Shown here: piece by piece, positions 57,237-64,000 of the stretch
Position numbering within the stretch: the first letter of the stretch is position 1
Layout: the number at the start of each line of letters is the position of its first letter
Origin: JAWKWA01 sp041397765
GTDB taxonomy: Bacteria; Pseudomonadota; Alphaproteobacteria; Rhizobiales; Hyphomicrobiaceae
Length of the DNA stretch: 64,000 nucleotides
NCBI GenBank assembly: GCA_041397765.1
Contig: JAWKWA010000003.1
Location: forward strand, 192,869-256,868
Direction: 5' to 3'
Made by a program: the position numbers and the translations under genes
Notes under the pieces: model-generated
What the model was told of the DNA's origin: nothing
Database searches by the model: none
What the model saw: the letters and a program-made list of their open reading frames with translations, nothing else

Positions 57237-57684
57237 GGCGCCGACAAAGCTTTGCACTTGCCGCCTGCAGCCCGACCGTTCCATTTGGAGACGGCGGCGT
57301 CCTTCGGCGGCGCGCACGAGCGATCACCTGTTGCTGTCCGCCGGCAGGATCGCGCCGGTCTGGCGAAGCCGTGACCGGCCGCGACAAAAAAGGTCCGCGG
57401 GCGCATCCGGCGTTTTTTTGACGTGCTGTCCCGTCATGCTTGGCGGACGACATCGAACTGTGATGAGAATCGGCTTCTTTGTCCCCTGCGACGGGAAGAG
57501 ATCGATCGATCCGCCGTCCGGCCGGCCGCGCATGCAATTCGGCAGCCGCACCGGTGGGAAAGCTCGACGGGCCCTGGAGAAACGACGGGGTCGAGGGGAT
57601 AGGGGCAACGTCCGCCGAGATCCAGGAGCGGGCCGGCCCGCCATCGAGGGTCCGCGAACGGCGGACGGAAGGGCACGCACCGTT

Positions 57685-58548
57685 ATGCAGAAGATGCAGG
57701 GGCAATCCACCCGACCCGGGCGTGAGGCCGACGACGGCACCCTCCCCGGTGACCGCAAGCGGCGCTACCGTACGCTCTTCATCTCCGACATCCATCTCGG
57801 CACCAAGGCCTGCCAGGCGGAGATGCTGCTCGATTTCCTGCGCTGCCACGAGGCGGAAACCTATTATCTCGTCGGCGACATCGTCGACTTCTGGCAGATC
57901 AAGCGCCGCGCCCATTGGCCCCAGAGCCACAACGACGTCGTCCAGAAGCTCCTGCGCAAGGCCCGCAAGGGCGCGAGAATGGTCTACATTCCCGGCAATC
58001 ACGACGAGGCGCTACGGTCCTATTGCGGCATGAGCTTCGGCGGCGTCGATCTCGTCGAGAAGGCGATCCACGAGACGGCCGACGGGCGACGCCTCCTCAT
58101 CATTCATGGCGACGAGTTCGACGTGGTCGTGCGCTATGCCAAATGGCTGGCCTTCCTCGGCGATTGGGCCTATGTGACCGCGCTTTTCGTCAACACCCGC
58201 TTCAACTGGCTGCGCCGCCGGGCCGGCCTCAGCTACTGGTCGCTGTCGGCCTGGCTGAAGCACAAGGTCAAGCAGGCGGTGAACTATATCGGCGATTTCG
58301 AGCGTGCGGTGGCGACGTCGGCCGCCCGGCACAATGCCGACGGCGTGGTCTGCGGCCATATCCATCACGCCGCCATGCGAGACATGCACGGCACGCTCTA
58401 TGTCAATCTCGGCGACTGGGTCGAGAGCGCGACGGCGGTCGGCGAGACCATGGACGGCAAGCTCGAGGTGATCCGCTGGCTCGACGTGCTGGCCGAGCGC
58501 CGGCGCCTGGAGGCCGAAGGCGCCGAGACGGTCAGGCTGGCCGCCTGA
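57685..58548 (+). CDS. Metallophosphoesterase, UDP-2,3-diacylglucosamine diphosphatase-like
   Basis: A 287-residue calcineurin-fold phosphoesterase. All five metal-binding motifs are present in order: SDIHLG, VGDIVDFW, PGNHDEA, IHGDEFD and CGHIHHA. The arrangement is that of the LpxH/LpxI-substitute group (YbbF-like) that removes UMP from UDP-diacylglucosamine in lipid A synthesis. Many alphaproteobacteria use LpxI instead, so the true substrate may differ. It is 25 bases before a GT4 glycosyltransferase and probably in the same operon, suggesting envelope lipid or glycolipid metabolism. The start at ATG 57685 is uncertain (57694 is also possible). Confidence 0.85.
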   Translation: MQKMQGQSTRPGREADDGTLPGDRKRRYRTLFISDIHLGTKACQAEMLLDFLRCHEAETYYLVGDIVDFWQIKRRAHWPQSHNDVVQKLLRKARKGARMVYIPGNHDEALRSYCGMSFGGVDLVEKAIHETADGRRLLIIHGDEFDVVVRYAKWLAFLGDWAYVTALFVNTRFNWLRRRAGLSYWSLSAWLKHKVKQAVNYIGDFERAVATSAARHNADGVVCGHIHHAAMRDMHGTLYVNLGDWVESATAVGETMDGKLEVIRWLDVLAERRRLEAEGAETVRLAA

Positions 58549-58573
58549 AGCGCGGGATGAGGGACCGACCTCC

Positions 58574-59629
58574 ATGCGCGTGCTGATCGCCACCGATGCC
58601 TGGCATCCGCAGGTGAACGGCGTCGTCAACACCTATGAGCGCATGCGCGAGGAGGCGCCGAAGCTCGGTGTCGAGCTCGATTTCCTGACGCATGAGGGCT
58701 TCCCGACGGTGCCCTTGCCGTCCTATCCCGAGATCAGGCTGGCGCTCGTCTGGTTGCGCGATGTCGCGGCCCGCATCGAGGCCGTGAAGCCCGACCATCT
58801 CCATATCGCCACCGAAGGGACGATCGGCCTTGCCATGCGGGCTTGGTGCCGGAAGGTCGGCCGGCCCTTCACCACCAGCTATCACACCCGCTTTCCCGAC
58901 TATCTGTCGGCGCGATTTCCGGTGCCCCGCAGCTACGGCTACGGGCTGCAGCGCTGGTTCCACAATGGCGGTATCGGCATGATGGTGGCCTCGACCTCGC
59001 TGGCCGGCGAGCTCGAGGATCAGGGCTTCCGCCACATCATGCCTTGGACGCGCGGCGTCGACACGGCGCTCTTCCATCCCCGGCCCGTCCGCGATTTCGG
59101 ACCCCGGCCGGTATTACTTTATGTCGGCCGGGTGGCCGTGGAGAAGAATGTCGAGGCATTCCTCGCAGCCCCGCTCGAGGGGCGCAAGGTCGTGGTCGGC
59201 GGCGGTCCCCAGTTCGAGGAGCTGAAGGCGAGATACCCGCAGGCCCACTTCACCGGCCCTCTCGTCGGCGAGCCGCTCGGCCGCGCCTATGCCTCCGCCG
59301 ACGTCTTCGTCTTTCCGAGCCGCACCGATACCTTCGGCAATGTCATCATCGAGGCGATGGCCTCGGGCCTGCCCGTCGCGGCCTATCCCGTGACGGGGCC
59401 GCGCGATCTCGTCGCGCCGGGAACCGGCGTGCTGTCGGAGGATCTTGCCGAAGCCGCGATGGCCGCGCTCGATCTCGGCCCCGACGCACCGATCCGCCAT
59501 GCCGCCGGTTTCACCTGGCAGGCAGCGACCCGGATGTTCCGCGACAATATCGAGGCGGCCCGTCGCGCCACGCTCGTCCGTGCCGGGGGGACGGCGGCGA
59601 AATCGAACATGATCGGCATGAGCCCGTGA
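58574..59629 (+). CDS. Glycosyltransferase family 4 (GT-B fold)
   Basis: A 351-residue glycosyltransferase. N-terminal motif IATDAWHPQVNGVVNTYERM and the donor-binding domain with PWTRGVDTALFHP, LLYVGRVAVEKN and the E-x7-E motif region FPSRTDTFGNVIIEAMASG are all typical of the family that includes GDP-mannose- or UDP-sugar-dependent transferases to diacylglycerol or phosphatidylinositol. In this order, a metallophosphoesterase-glycosyltransferase pair is common. A glycolipid product is plausible but inferred. GAGGGACC precedes the ATG. Confidence 0.88.
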   Translation: MRVLIATDAWHPQVNGVVNTYERMREEAPKLGVELDFLTHEGFPTVPLPSYPEIRLALVWLRDVAARIEAVKPDHLHIATEGTIGLAMRAWCRKVGRPFTTSYHTRFPDYLSARFPVPRSYGYGLQRWFHNGGIGMMVASTSLAGELEDQGFRHIMPWTRGVDTALFHPRPVRDFGPRPVLLYVGRVAVEKNVEAFLAAPLEGRKVVVGGGPQFEELKARYPQAHFTGPLVGEPLGRAYASADVFVFPSRTDTFGNVIIEAMASGLPVAAYPVTGPRDLVAPGTGVLSEDLAEAAMAALDLGPDAPIRHAAGFTWQAATRMFRDNIEAARRATLVRAGGTAAKSNMIGMSP

Positions 59630-59807
59630 AGACGGGCCTCGCCGGCCCGGCGCCATGACGCGGGGTTTGCGGGTCCGTCCTCCCCGCCCCGACCGAAACC
59701 CTCCCGCCATCTGCGCGCGAACCTGATATGACACGCTCGCCGGCAGTCCGCGCCCGGCAGCAGACGCTGGCCGGACATTTGCCGGCCGATCGGCAGGGGA
59801 GGGACAC

Positions 59808-60827
59808 ATGACCACGAGACCTGACGACGAGAGCAGCTCCGCCCGCTCGCCCGCCATCGACGACATCCGCGAGGCGGCGCGGGTCATCGCGCCCCATGCG
59901 GTGCGGACGCCCCTTCTCCGTCATCCCGTGCTCGATGCCCGCACCGGCGGACGGGTGCTCCTGAAGCCCGAGGTGTTGCAGCGCGTCGGCGCCTTCAAGT
60001 TCCGCGGCGCCTACAACGCGGTCTCCCGCATCGACCCGCGGCGCTATCCAGGAGGTGTCGTCGCCTGCTCGTCGGGCAATCATGCCCAGGGTGTCGCCGA
60101 GGCCGCCCGGCTCACCGGTCGCGCGGCGGTGATCGTCATGCCCGCCGATGCGCCCGCCATCAAGATCGCCCGCACCCGCGCCATGGGCGCCGAAGTCGTG
60201 CTCTACGACCGCGACCGCGAGGACCGCGATGCCATCGCCGGGCGGATCGCCGCCGAGCGGGCGGCTGCCTTCGTTCCACCTTTCGACCATTTCGACATCA
60301 TCGCCGGCCAGGGCACGGCCGGTCTCGAGCTCGCCGAGGATGCCCGCGCCGCCGGCCTCGGTCTCGATGCGGTGATCGTCCCATGCTCGGGCGGGGGGCT
60401 CGCGGCCGGCATCGCCATCGCCGTCCATGACAGCTTCCCGGCGGCTGAGATCTTCACCGCCGAGCCGGCAGGTTTCGACGACCTCGCCCGCTCGCTCGAG
60501 AAGGGTGAACTCGTACGCAACGAGCGCACCAGCGGCTCGATCTGCGACGCCTTGCTCTCGCCCGTCACGGGCAGGCTGAACTTTCCCATCCTGAAGGCGC
60601 ATCTGAAAGGCTCGCTCGCGGTCGACGACCGCGAGGTGGCCGATGCCATGCGCTTCGCTTTCGACGAGTTGAAGCTGGTCGTCGAGCCGGGCGGGGCGAC
60701 GGGCCTTGCGGCGCTGCTCTCGGGCCGGCTCGAGGCCGCCGGCCGCACCGTCGCCGTCGTGCTCTCGGGCGGCAATGTCGATCCGGGCCTTTTCGGCGAC
60801 ATCATCGCCGGGCGGCGGCTTGCGTGA
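59808..60827 (+). CDS. Threonine/serine dehydratase (PLP-dependent, short form)
   Basis: A 339-residue fold-type II PLP enzyme that deaminates threonine (or serine) to a 2-keto acid. The Schiff-base lysine is Lys64 in GAFKFRGAYN, the substrate loop is SSGNHAQGV, and the phosphate-binding glycine loop is CSGGGLAAGIA. The C-terminal segment ends VVLSGGNVDPGLF. There is no C-terminal ACT-like regulatory domain, so it is the catabolic or non-regulated type rather than biosynthetic IlvA. GGGGAGGG lies 7 bases before the ATG. Confidence 0.92.
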   Translation: MTTRPDDESSSARSPAIDDIREAARVIAPHAVRTPLLRHPVLDARTGGRVLLKPEVLQRVGAFKFRGAYNAVSRIDPRRYPGGVVACSSGNHAQGVAEAARLTGRAAVIVMPADAPAIKIARTRAMGAEVVLYDRDREDRDAIAGRIAAERAAAFVPPFDHFDIIAGQGTAGLELAEDARAAGLGLDAVIVPCSGGGLAAGIAIAVHDSFPAAEIFTAEPAGFDDLARSLEKGELVRNERTSGSICDALLSPVTGRLNFPILKAHLKGSLAVDDREVADAMRFAFDELKLVVEPGGATGLAALLSGRLEAAGRTVAVVLSGGNVDPGLFGDIIAGRRLA

Positions 60828-61112
60828 GGGCGCCAGCGGTCGATTGTGACTTCGTCACAGACGACCGCCTGTCGCCGTCCTATCGGTCTGGCTGAGCTGT
60901 CCCGGTCGCCCCGCCCTTGCCGCCCCGTGCGGGTCCAGCCACAATCGGCCGGAACAGCCGGCCGCCGGTACCGCGCTCGGGGAGAGCATGACGCGATGGG
61001 ACGTTTTCACGACAAGCTCGACGGTCTCCTGCGGAACAATCCCTTCGTCAGGAGCGCGGGCGCCAGCCGGCCGGCCGACGCGGCGCCCGCCGGCCCGATA
61101 GAGGAGAAAACC

Positions 61113-62006
61113 ATGTTCGACCCGAACACATGCGTCGATCTTGGCGTGAAGCCCGAAGTCACGGCCTTCTTCGACAAGGACACCAACACGATCAGCTATG
61201 TCGTGAAGGATCCGGGCTCCTCGTCCTGCGCGGTGATCGATTCCGTCATGGACATCGACTACGCCGCCGGGCGCATCGCTTTCCAGTCGGCCGATCGCAT
61301 CATCGAGCACATCGAGGCGAACGGCCTGACACTCGAATGGCTGATCGAAACCCATGCCCATGCCGACCACCTGTCGGGGGCTCCCTACATCCAGGGCAAG
61401 CTCGGCGGCCGCATCGGCATCGGCGCCAATATCCGCGTCGTCCAGGAGGTGTTCGGCAAGGTCTTCAACGAGGGCACCGAGTTCCGCCGCGACGGCAGCC
61501 AGTTCGACCGCCTGTTCGAGGATGGCGATACCTACGAGATCGGTGGCATGAAGGCCTTCGCCATGCTGACACCCGGCCATACGCCCGCCTGCATGACGCA
61601 TGTGATCGGCAATGCCGCCTTCGTCGGGGATACGCTCTTCATGCCCGATGGCGGCACCGCCCGGGCCGACTTCCCCGGCGGCGATGCCGGCGTGCTCTAC
61701 CGATCGATCAAGCGGGTGCTGTCGCTGCCCGGCGAGATGCGGCTCTTCATGTGCCACGACTACGGGCCGAATGGTCGCGAGATCCGCTGGGAAACCACGG
61801 TCGCCGACGAGCGGGCGCACAATATTCACGTCCATGACGGGGTGAGCGAGGCAGAGTTCGTCGCGGTCCGCACCGCGCGCGACAAGACGCTTTCCATGCC
61901 GCGTCTCATCATTCCCTCGCTGCAGGTCAATATCCGTGCCGGCCACCTGCCCGAGCCCGAGCCGGACGGCAAGCGCTTCCTGAAGGTGCCGCTCGACACG
62001 CTGTGA
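61113..62006 (+). CDS. MBL-fold persulfide dioxygenase-like protein
   Basis: A 297-residue metallo-beta-lactamase-fold protein of the persulfide dioxygenase/Blh type. The metal ligands are His81, His83, Asp85 and His86 (THAHADHLSG), with further His in TPGHTPAC and MCHDYGPNG and the Asp in FVGDTLF. These enzymes oxidise glutathione persulfide during sulfide detoxification. The start is fixed at ATG 61113 by GAGGAG 6 bases upstream, although the frame is open to 60846. The next gene is a DUF442-type phosphatase/sulfurtransferase; the two domains are fused in Blh of other bacteria. Confidence 0.88.
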   Translation: MFDPNTCVDLGVKPEVTAFFDKDTNTISYVVKDPGSSSCAVIDSVMDIDYAAGRIAFQSADRIIEHIEANGLTLEWLIETHAHADHLSGAPYIQGKLGGRIGIGANIRVVQEVFGKVFNEGTEFRRDGSQFDRLFEDGDTYEIGGMKAFAMLTPGHTPACMTHVIGNAAFVGDTLFMPDGGTARADFPGGDAGVLYRSIKRVLSLPGEMRLFMCHDYGPNGREIRWETTVADERAHNIHVHDGVSEAEFVAVRTARDKTLSMPRLIIPSLQVNIRAGHLPEPEPDGKRFLKVPLDTL

Positions 62007-62198
62007 GACGACCGTCCCCGCCCGTGCCGGCCTGTTCTGCCGCGCATGGATAGCGCGGGCCGCCTGGCGGGACGGCGCGAAACGGCAGGACCTCGGCCCC
62101 GACGAAAGACGGCGAGACCATGCGTCGGGTGGGCGTCCGCGCCCGCCTCCGGCGCCAAGTGACAGTCAGAACAACGACGACAAGCCAGGAGACAGCGC

Positions 62199-62543
62199 AT
62201 GCAACTTGAGACGAGGAAGCTGAACGAGCAGGTCTCGGTCGCCGGCCAGATCGGCCCGGCGGACATGGTGGCGATCAAGGCGGCGGGCTTCCGCGCCGTC
62301 GTCTGCAATCGGCCGGATGGCGAGCAGCCCGGCCAGCCGGCCTTCGAGACCATCGCGGCGGCGGCGGCGGCCGAAGGGCTCGAGACGCGCTATGTCCCGG
62401 TCCGCTCGACCGGCATGACCCGCGCTGATGTCGATGCCTTCGCCAAGGCGATGAAGGAGCTGCCGGGACCGGTGCTCGCCTATTGCCGCTCGGGCGCCCG
62501 CTCGCAGATGCTCGTGCAGATGATCGACCAGCTCGGCAAGTGA
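62199..62543 (+). CDS. DUF442 / TIGR01244 family sulfurtransferase-phosphatase
   Basis: A 114-residue protein with a dual-specificity-phosphatase fold; the active-site loop is CRSGARS with Cys96. It corresponds to the N-terminal half of Blh proteins. Members act as sulfur transferases in the sulfide-oxidation response. The context next to an MBL persulfide dioxygenase supports this. It starts at ATG 62199 after a GGAG site 8 bases away. It converges with the cyclic-nucleotide protein gene. Confidence 0.88.
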   Translation: MQLETRKLNEQVSVAGQIGPADMVAIKAAGFRAVVCNRPDGEQPGQPAFETIAAAAAAEGLETRYVPVRSTGMTRADVDAFAKAMKELPGPVLAYCRSGARSQMLVQMIDQLGK

Positions 62544-62576
62544 GCGGTCCCCCATGCCCCGGCGCGGAGGCTTTCT

Positions 62577-63044
62577 TCAGCCGCCGAGCCGGCGGATGTG
62601 ATTGCGTGCCTCGGTCAGCTCGGCCGTGGTGGTGGCGACCCGGCTCGCCAGCTCGCGCAGCATCTCGACGGCGATCTCCGGGAACTCCTCGATCAGCTTC
62701 AGGAACTGCTCCTTCTTGATGCGCAGCGCCTCGAGGTCGGAGGTCGGCCTCACCGTCGCCGTGCGCGGCATGTCGCACAGGATGGCGATCTCGCCGACCA
62801 CCGCGTTCCTGGTCAGATGCGCGACCTTGATCTCGCCCTGGGGCGTGGCGACCAGCACGTCCGCCTCGCCCTCGACGATCACATAGGCGGCGTCCCCCGG
62901 ATCGCCCTGCCGGCAGAGGTCCTGCCCCAATTCATAGGCGAGGCGCTCGGACGTGAAGGCGAGCAGCTTCAGCTTGTTGGTCTCGATATGGGCAAAGAGA
63001 GGAATGCGTCTCAGCAGGCTGACCTCCTGCTCGATGCTTCTCAT
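62577..63044 (-). CDS. Cyclic nucleotide-binding domain protein
   Basis: A 155-residue protein consisting of one CNB domain (LLRRIPLFAHIETNKLKLLAF, YVIVEGEADVLV) with a phosphate-binding-cassette segment VGEIAILCDMPRTATV, followed by a C-terminal helix (LLRELASRVATTTAELTEAR). There is no helix-turn-helix, so it is not a CRP-type regulator. Sensing cAMP or cGMP and controlling a partner is inferred. It lies just downstream of an ABC exporter gene (71-base gap, same strand), the probable partner. Confidence 0.85.
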   Translation of the reverse strand: MRSIEQEVSLLRRIPLFAHIETNKLKLLAFTSERLAYELGQDLCRQGDPGDAAYVIVEGEADVLVATPQGEIKVAHLTRNAVVGEIAILCDMPRTATVRPTSDLEALRIKKEQFLKLIEEFPEIAVEMLRELASRVATTTAELTEARNHIRRLGG

Positions 63045-63115
63045 CGTCGTCTCCCTTTGCCACGAATGAGGCCCGGTCCACGGGGCGGGCGGGATGTCGG
63101 CAGGCGTCGAGGATC

Positions 63116-64000
63116 TCAGGCGAGCAGCCGTGCGAAGGCGCCGCCCTTGGTCTTCAAGTCTTCAGGCCGTCCGTCCTCGACGAGCTCGCCGTTCTCGAAG
63201 GCGAGCACCCTGTCGAAAGCAAGGGCGAGCCGCGCCGAGGGCACCACGCAGAAGAGCCCGATCGGTCCGCCCTCCCGCGTCCTGACACCCGGCGATGCGT
63301 CCCCAGCCTCCGGAGCGTCTCCGGCATCCCCTCGCTCCTTGGCACCGATCAGCGAGGCGAGGATCTGCGCCTGGCTCTTGCCGTCGAGGGCGGCAAGGCC
63401 GCGATTGATGATGATGAGGTCCGGCCGCTTCAGGATGGCGCGTCCGAGCGCGATCTTCTGGCGCTGGGCGTGGGTGAGGCGCTTGCCGCCCGAGCCTGCG
63501 AGCGAGGAGAGCCCCCCCGCATAGACGACATCCTCGAGCTTCAGCTCCTCCAGCACCTCCTGGATGAGGCGCCGGACCCGCTCCGGCCCGTCGGCGATGC
63601 CGAAGGCGACGCGGCCGAACAGGATGTTGTCCTGCAGGCTCGATGCGGCGTTGATCTGGTCGGCGCGATAGAAGTCGACGAGACCCTTCTGCTCGCTCGG
63701 CATGGTCTCGTGCAGCATCTGGCGGGCCTTGACGATCCGCGCCTCGAGCGCCTCGTCGACGAGCCCGAGCCGGTGGCGCACCTCGACATAGTGCAGCGGA
63801 AGCCGCAGGAGCCGCTGGCGGTCCTCGGCCGCGGCGGCAACGAGCGGCTGACCGGCCACCCGCGCCATCATCGCCCGGTAGTCGGGCAGCTCCTCGGCGG
63901 TCATGAAGGTCAGCTGCTCGAAGAAGGGATGGTTCTCCGGCAACTCGCCGAACAGCTCGATCATCGTCTCTGCGATCCGCATGCCCATCTCGCAGAGCGT
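63116..64000 (-). CDS. ABC exporter ATPase domain, C-terminal part, probably catalytically inactive
   Basis: The last 295 codons of a gene that continues beyond the window. The signature region reads GGKRLTHAQRQKIALGRAIL (LSGGQ degenerate). Walker B reads LIIINRGLAALD, where the usual Asp-Glu is replaced by Asn-Arg, and the switch-histidine position (normally ITHR) reads VVPSAR. The Q-loop-like SLQDNILFG segment is present. So the ATP-hydrolysing residues are lost while the fold is kept. Such degenerate half-sites occur in heterodimeric or double-NBD exporters. An adjacent cyclic-nucleotide gene suggests regulated transport. The 5' part lies outside, so the rest of the protein cannot be judged. 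Confidence 0.75.
   Translation of the reverse strand, partial: TLCEMGMRIAETMIELFGELPENHPFFEQLTFMTAEELPDYRAMMARVAGQPLVAAAAEDRQRLLRLPLHYVEVRHRLGLVDEALEARIVKARQMLHETMPSEQKGLVDFYRADQINAASSLQDNILFGRVAFGIADGPERVRRLIQEVLEELKLEDVVYAGGLSSLAGSGGKRLTHAQRQKIALGRAILKRPDLIIINRGLAALDGKSQAQILASLIGAKERGDAGDAPEAGDASPGVRTREGGPIGLFCVVPSARLALAFDRVLAFENGELVEDGRPEDLKTKGGAFARLLA

Larger units (their letters stand above)
56738..57684. other. Long non-coding stretch (947 bases)
   Basis: The largest gap in the window. No ORF in it shows family motifs. It contains a hairpin (57153-57191) and a strong orphan terminator (57200-57236) described separately. It also has an unusual A6/T7 arrangement: CAAAAAA at 57385-57391 and TTTTTTG at 57414-57420 can pair around a GC-rich 22-base interior. 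A TTGTCT-N17-GATACA promoter-like pair lies at about 57014-57042. Confidence 0.6.

Overview
The window is GC-rich (roughly two-thirds G+C by eye), densely coding, and looks like chromosomal DNA of an alphaproteobacterium of the order Hyphomicrobiales (Rhizobiales). Three things point there: the rlmB-tRNA-Tyr-tRNA-Gly-tuf arrangement, the trpC/moaC-moeA-lexA-comEC-gltX-gltA neighbourhood, and an alphaproteobacterial SOS box (GTTC-N7-GTTC) in front of lexA. Most of it is housekeeping. I see no prophage, insertion sequence, plasmid gene, CRISPR array or toxin-antitoxin system.

Layout. 0-9.5 kb: the 3' end of dnaG, rpoD with a good intrinsic terminator, a small membrane protein, a GTPase translationally coupled to a small acidic protein, a DUF2254 membrane protein, a beta-lactamase-fold hydrolase, HlyU, a flavin reductase and rlmB. 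9.5-12 kb: a promoter, tRNA-Tyr, tRNA-Gly and an EF-Tu gene that is unusual in sequence and carries a 1-base frameshift. It is followed by about 0.5 kb of tandem repeats, each repeating the last codons of tuf and a palindrome. 12-24 kb: leuB, an FAD monooxygenase, an NDUFS6-like zinc protein, an alpha/beta hydrolase, cysE, a gamma-carbonic anhydrase, a LapG-type cysteine protease, a dual-PilZ protein, a PAS protein, a rhomboid protease and a CBS protein. 24-34 kb: gltA, gltX, comEC (one frameshift), lexA with its SOS box, moeA, and one ORF that fuses TrpC (tryptophan synthesis) to MoaC (molybdenum cofactor synthesis). 34-46 kb: a Rieske oxygenase resembling glycine-betaine demethylases, rlmE, a Ppx/GppA phosphatase, an M15 peptidase, an amidase and the sarcosine oxidase operon soxBDAG. 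46-56.7 kb: an ATP-grasp protein, tkt, pgk, ccdA, an aldehyde dehydrogenase, an RND/MMPL exporter and an exported protein. 56.7-64 kb: a non-coding stretch with an orphan strong terminator (candidate small RNA), an LpxH-like phosphatase with a GT4 glycosyltransferase, a threonine dehydratase, a two-gene persulfide dioxygenase/sulfurtransferase (Blh-like) pair, a cyclic-nucleotide-binding protein, and the C-terminal end of an ABC exporter whose ATPase domain looks catalytically dead.

How genes work together. moeA and the MoaC half of the fusion serve molybdenum cofactor synthesis, while the TrpC half serves tryptophan synthesis. soxBDAG oxidises sarcosine to glycine and a one-carbon unit, and the Rieske oxygenase may supply the upstream N-demethylation. 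tkt and pgk belong to the Calvin/pentose-phosphate and glycolytic set, here without gap between them. The MBL and DUF442 genes form a sulfide/persulfide detoxification pair.

The best candidates for something new are the TrpC-MoaC fusion, the divergent EF-Tu with its repeated gene tail, and the orphan terminator at 57.2 kb. Two single-base frameshifts (tuf, comEC) and the indel-rich repeats could be sequencing or assembly errors, so they need checking against raw reads.
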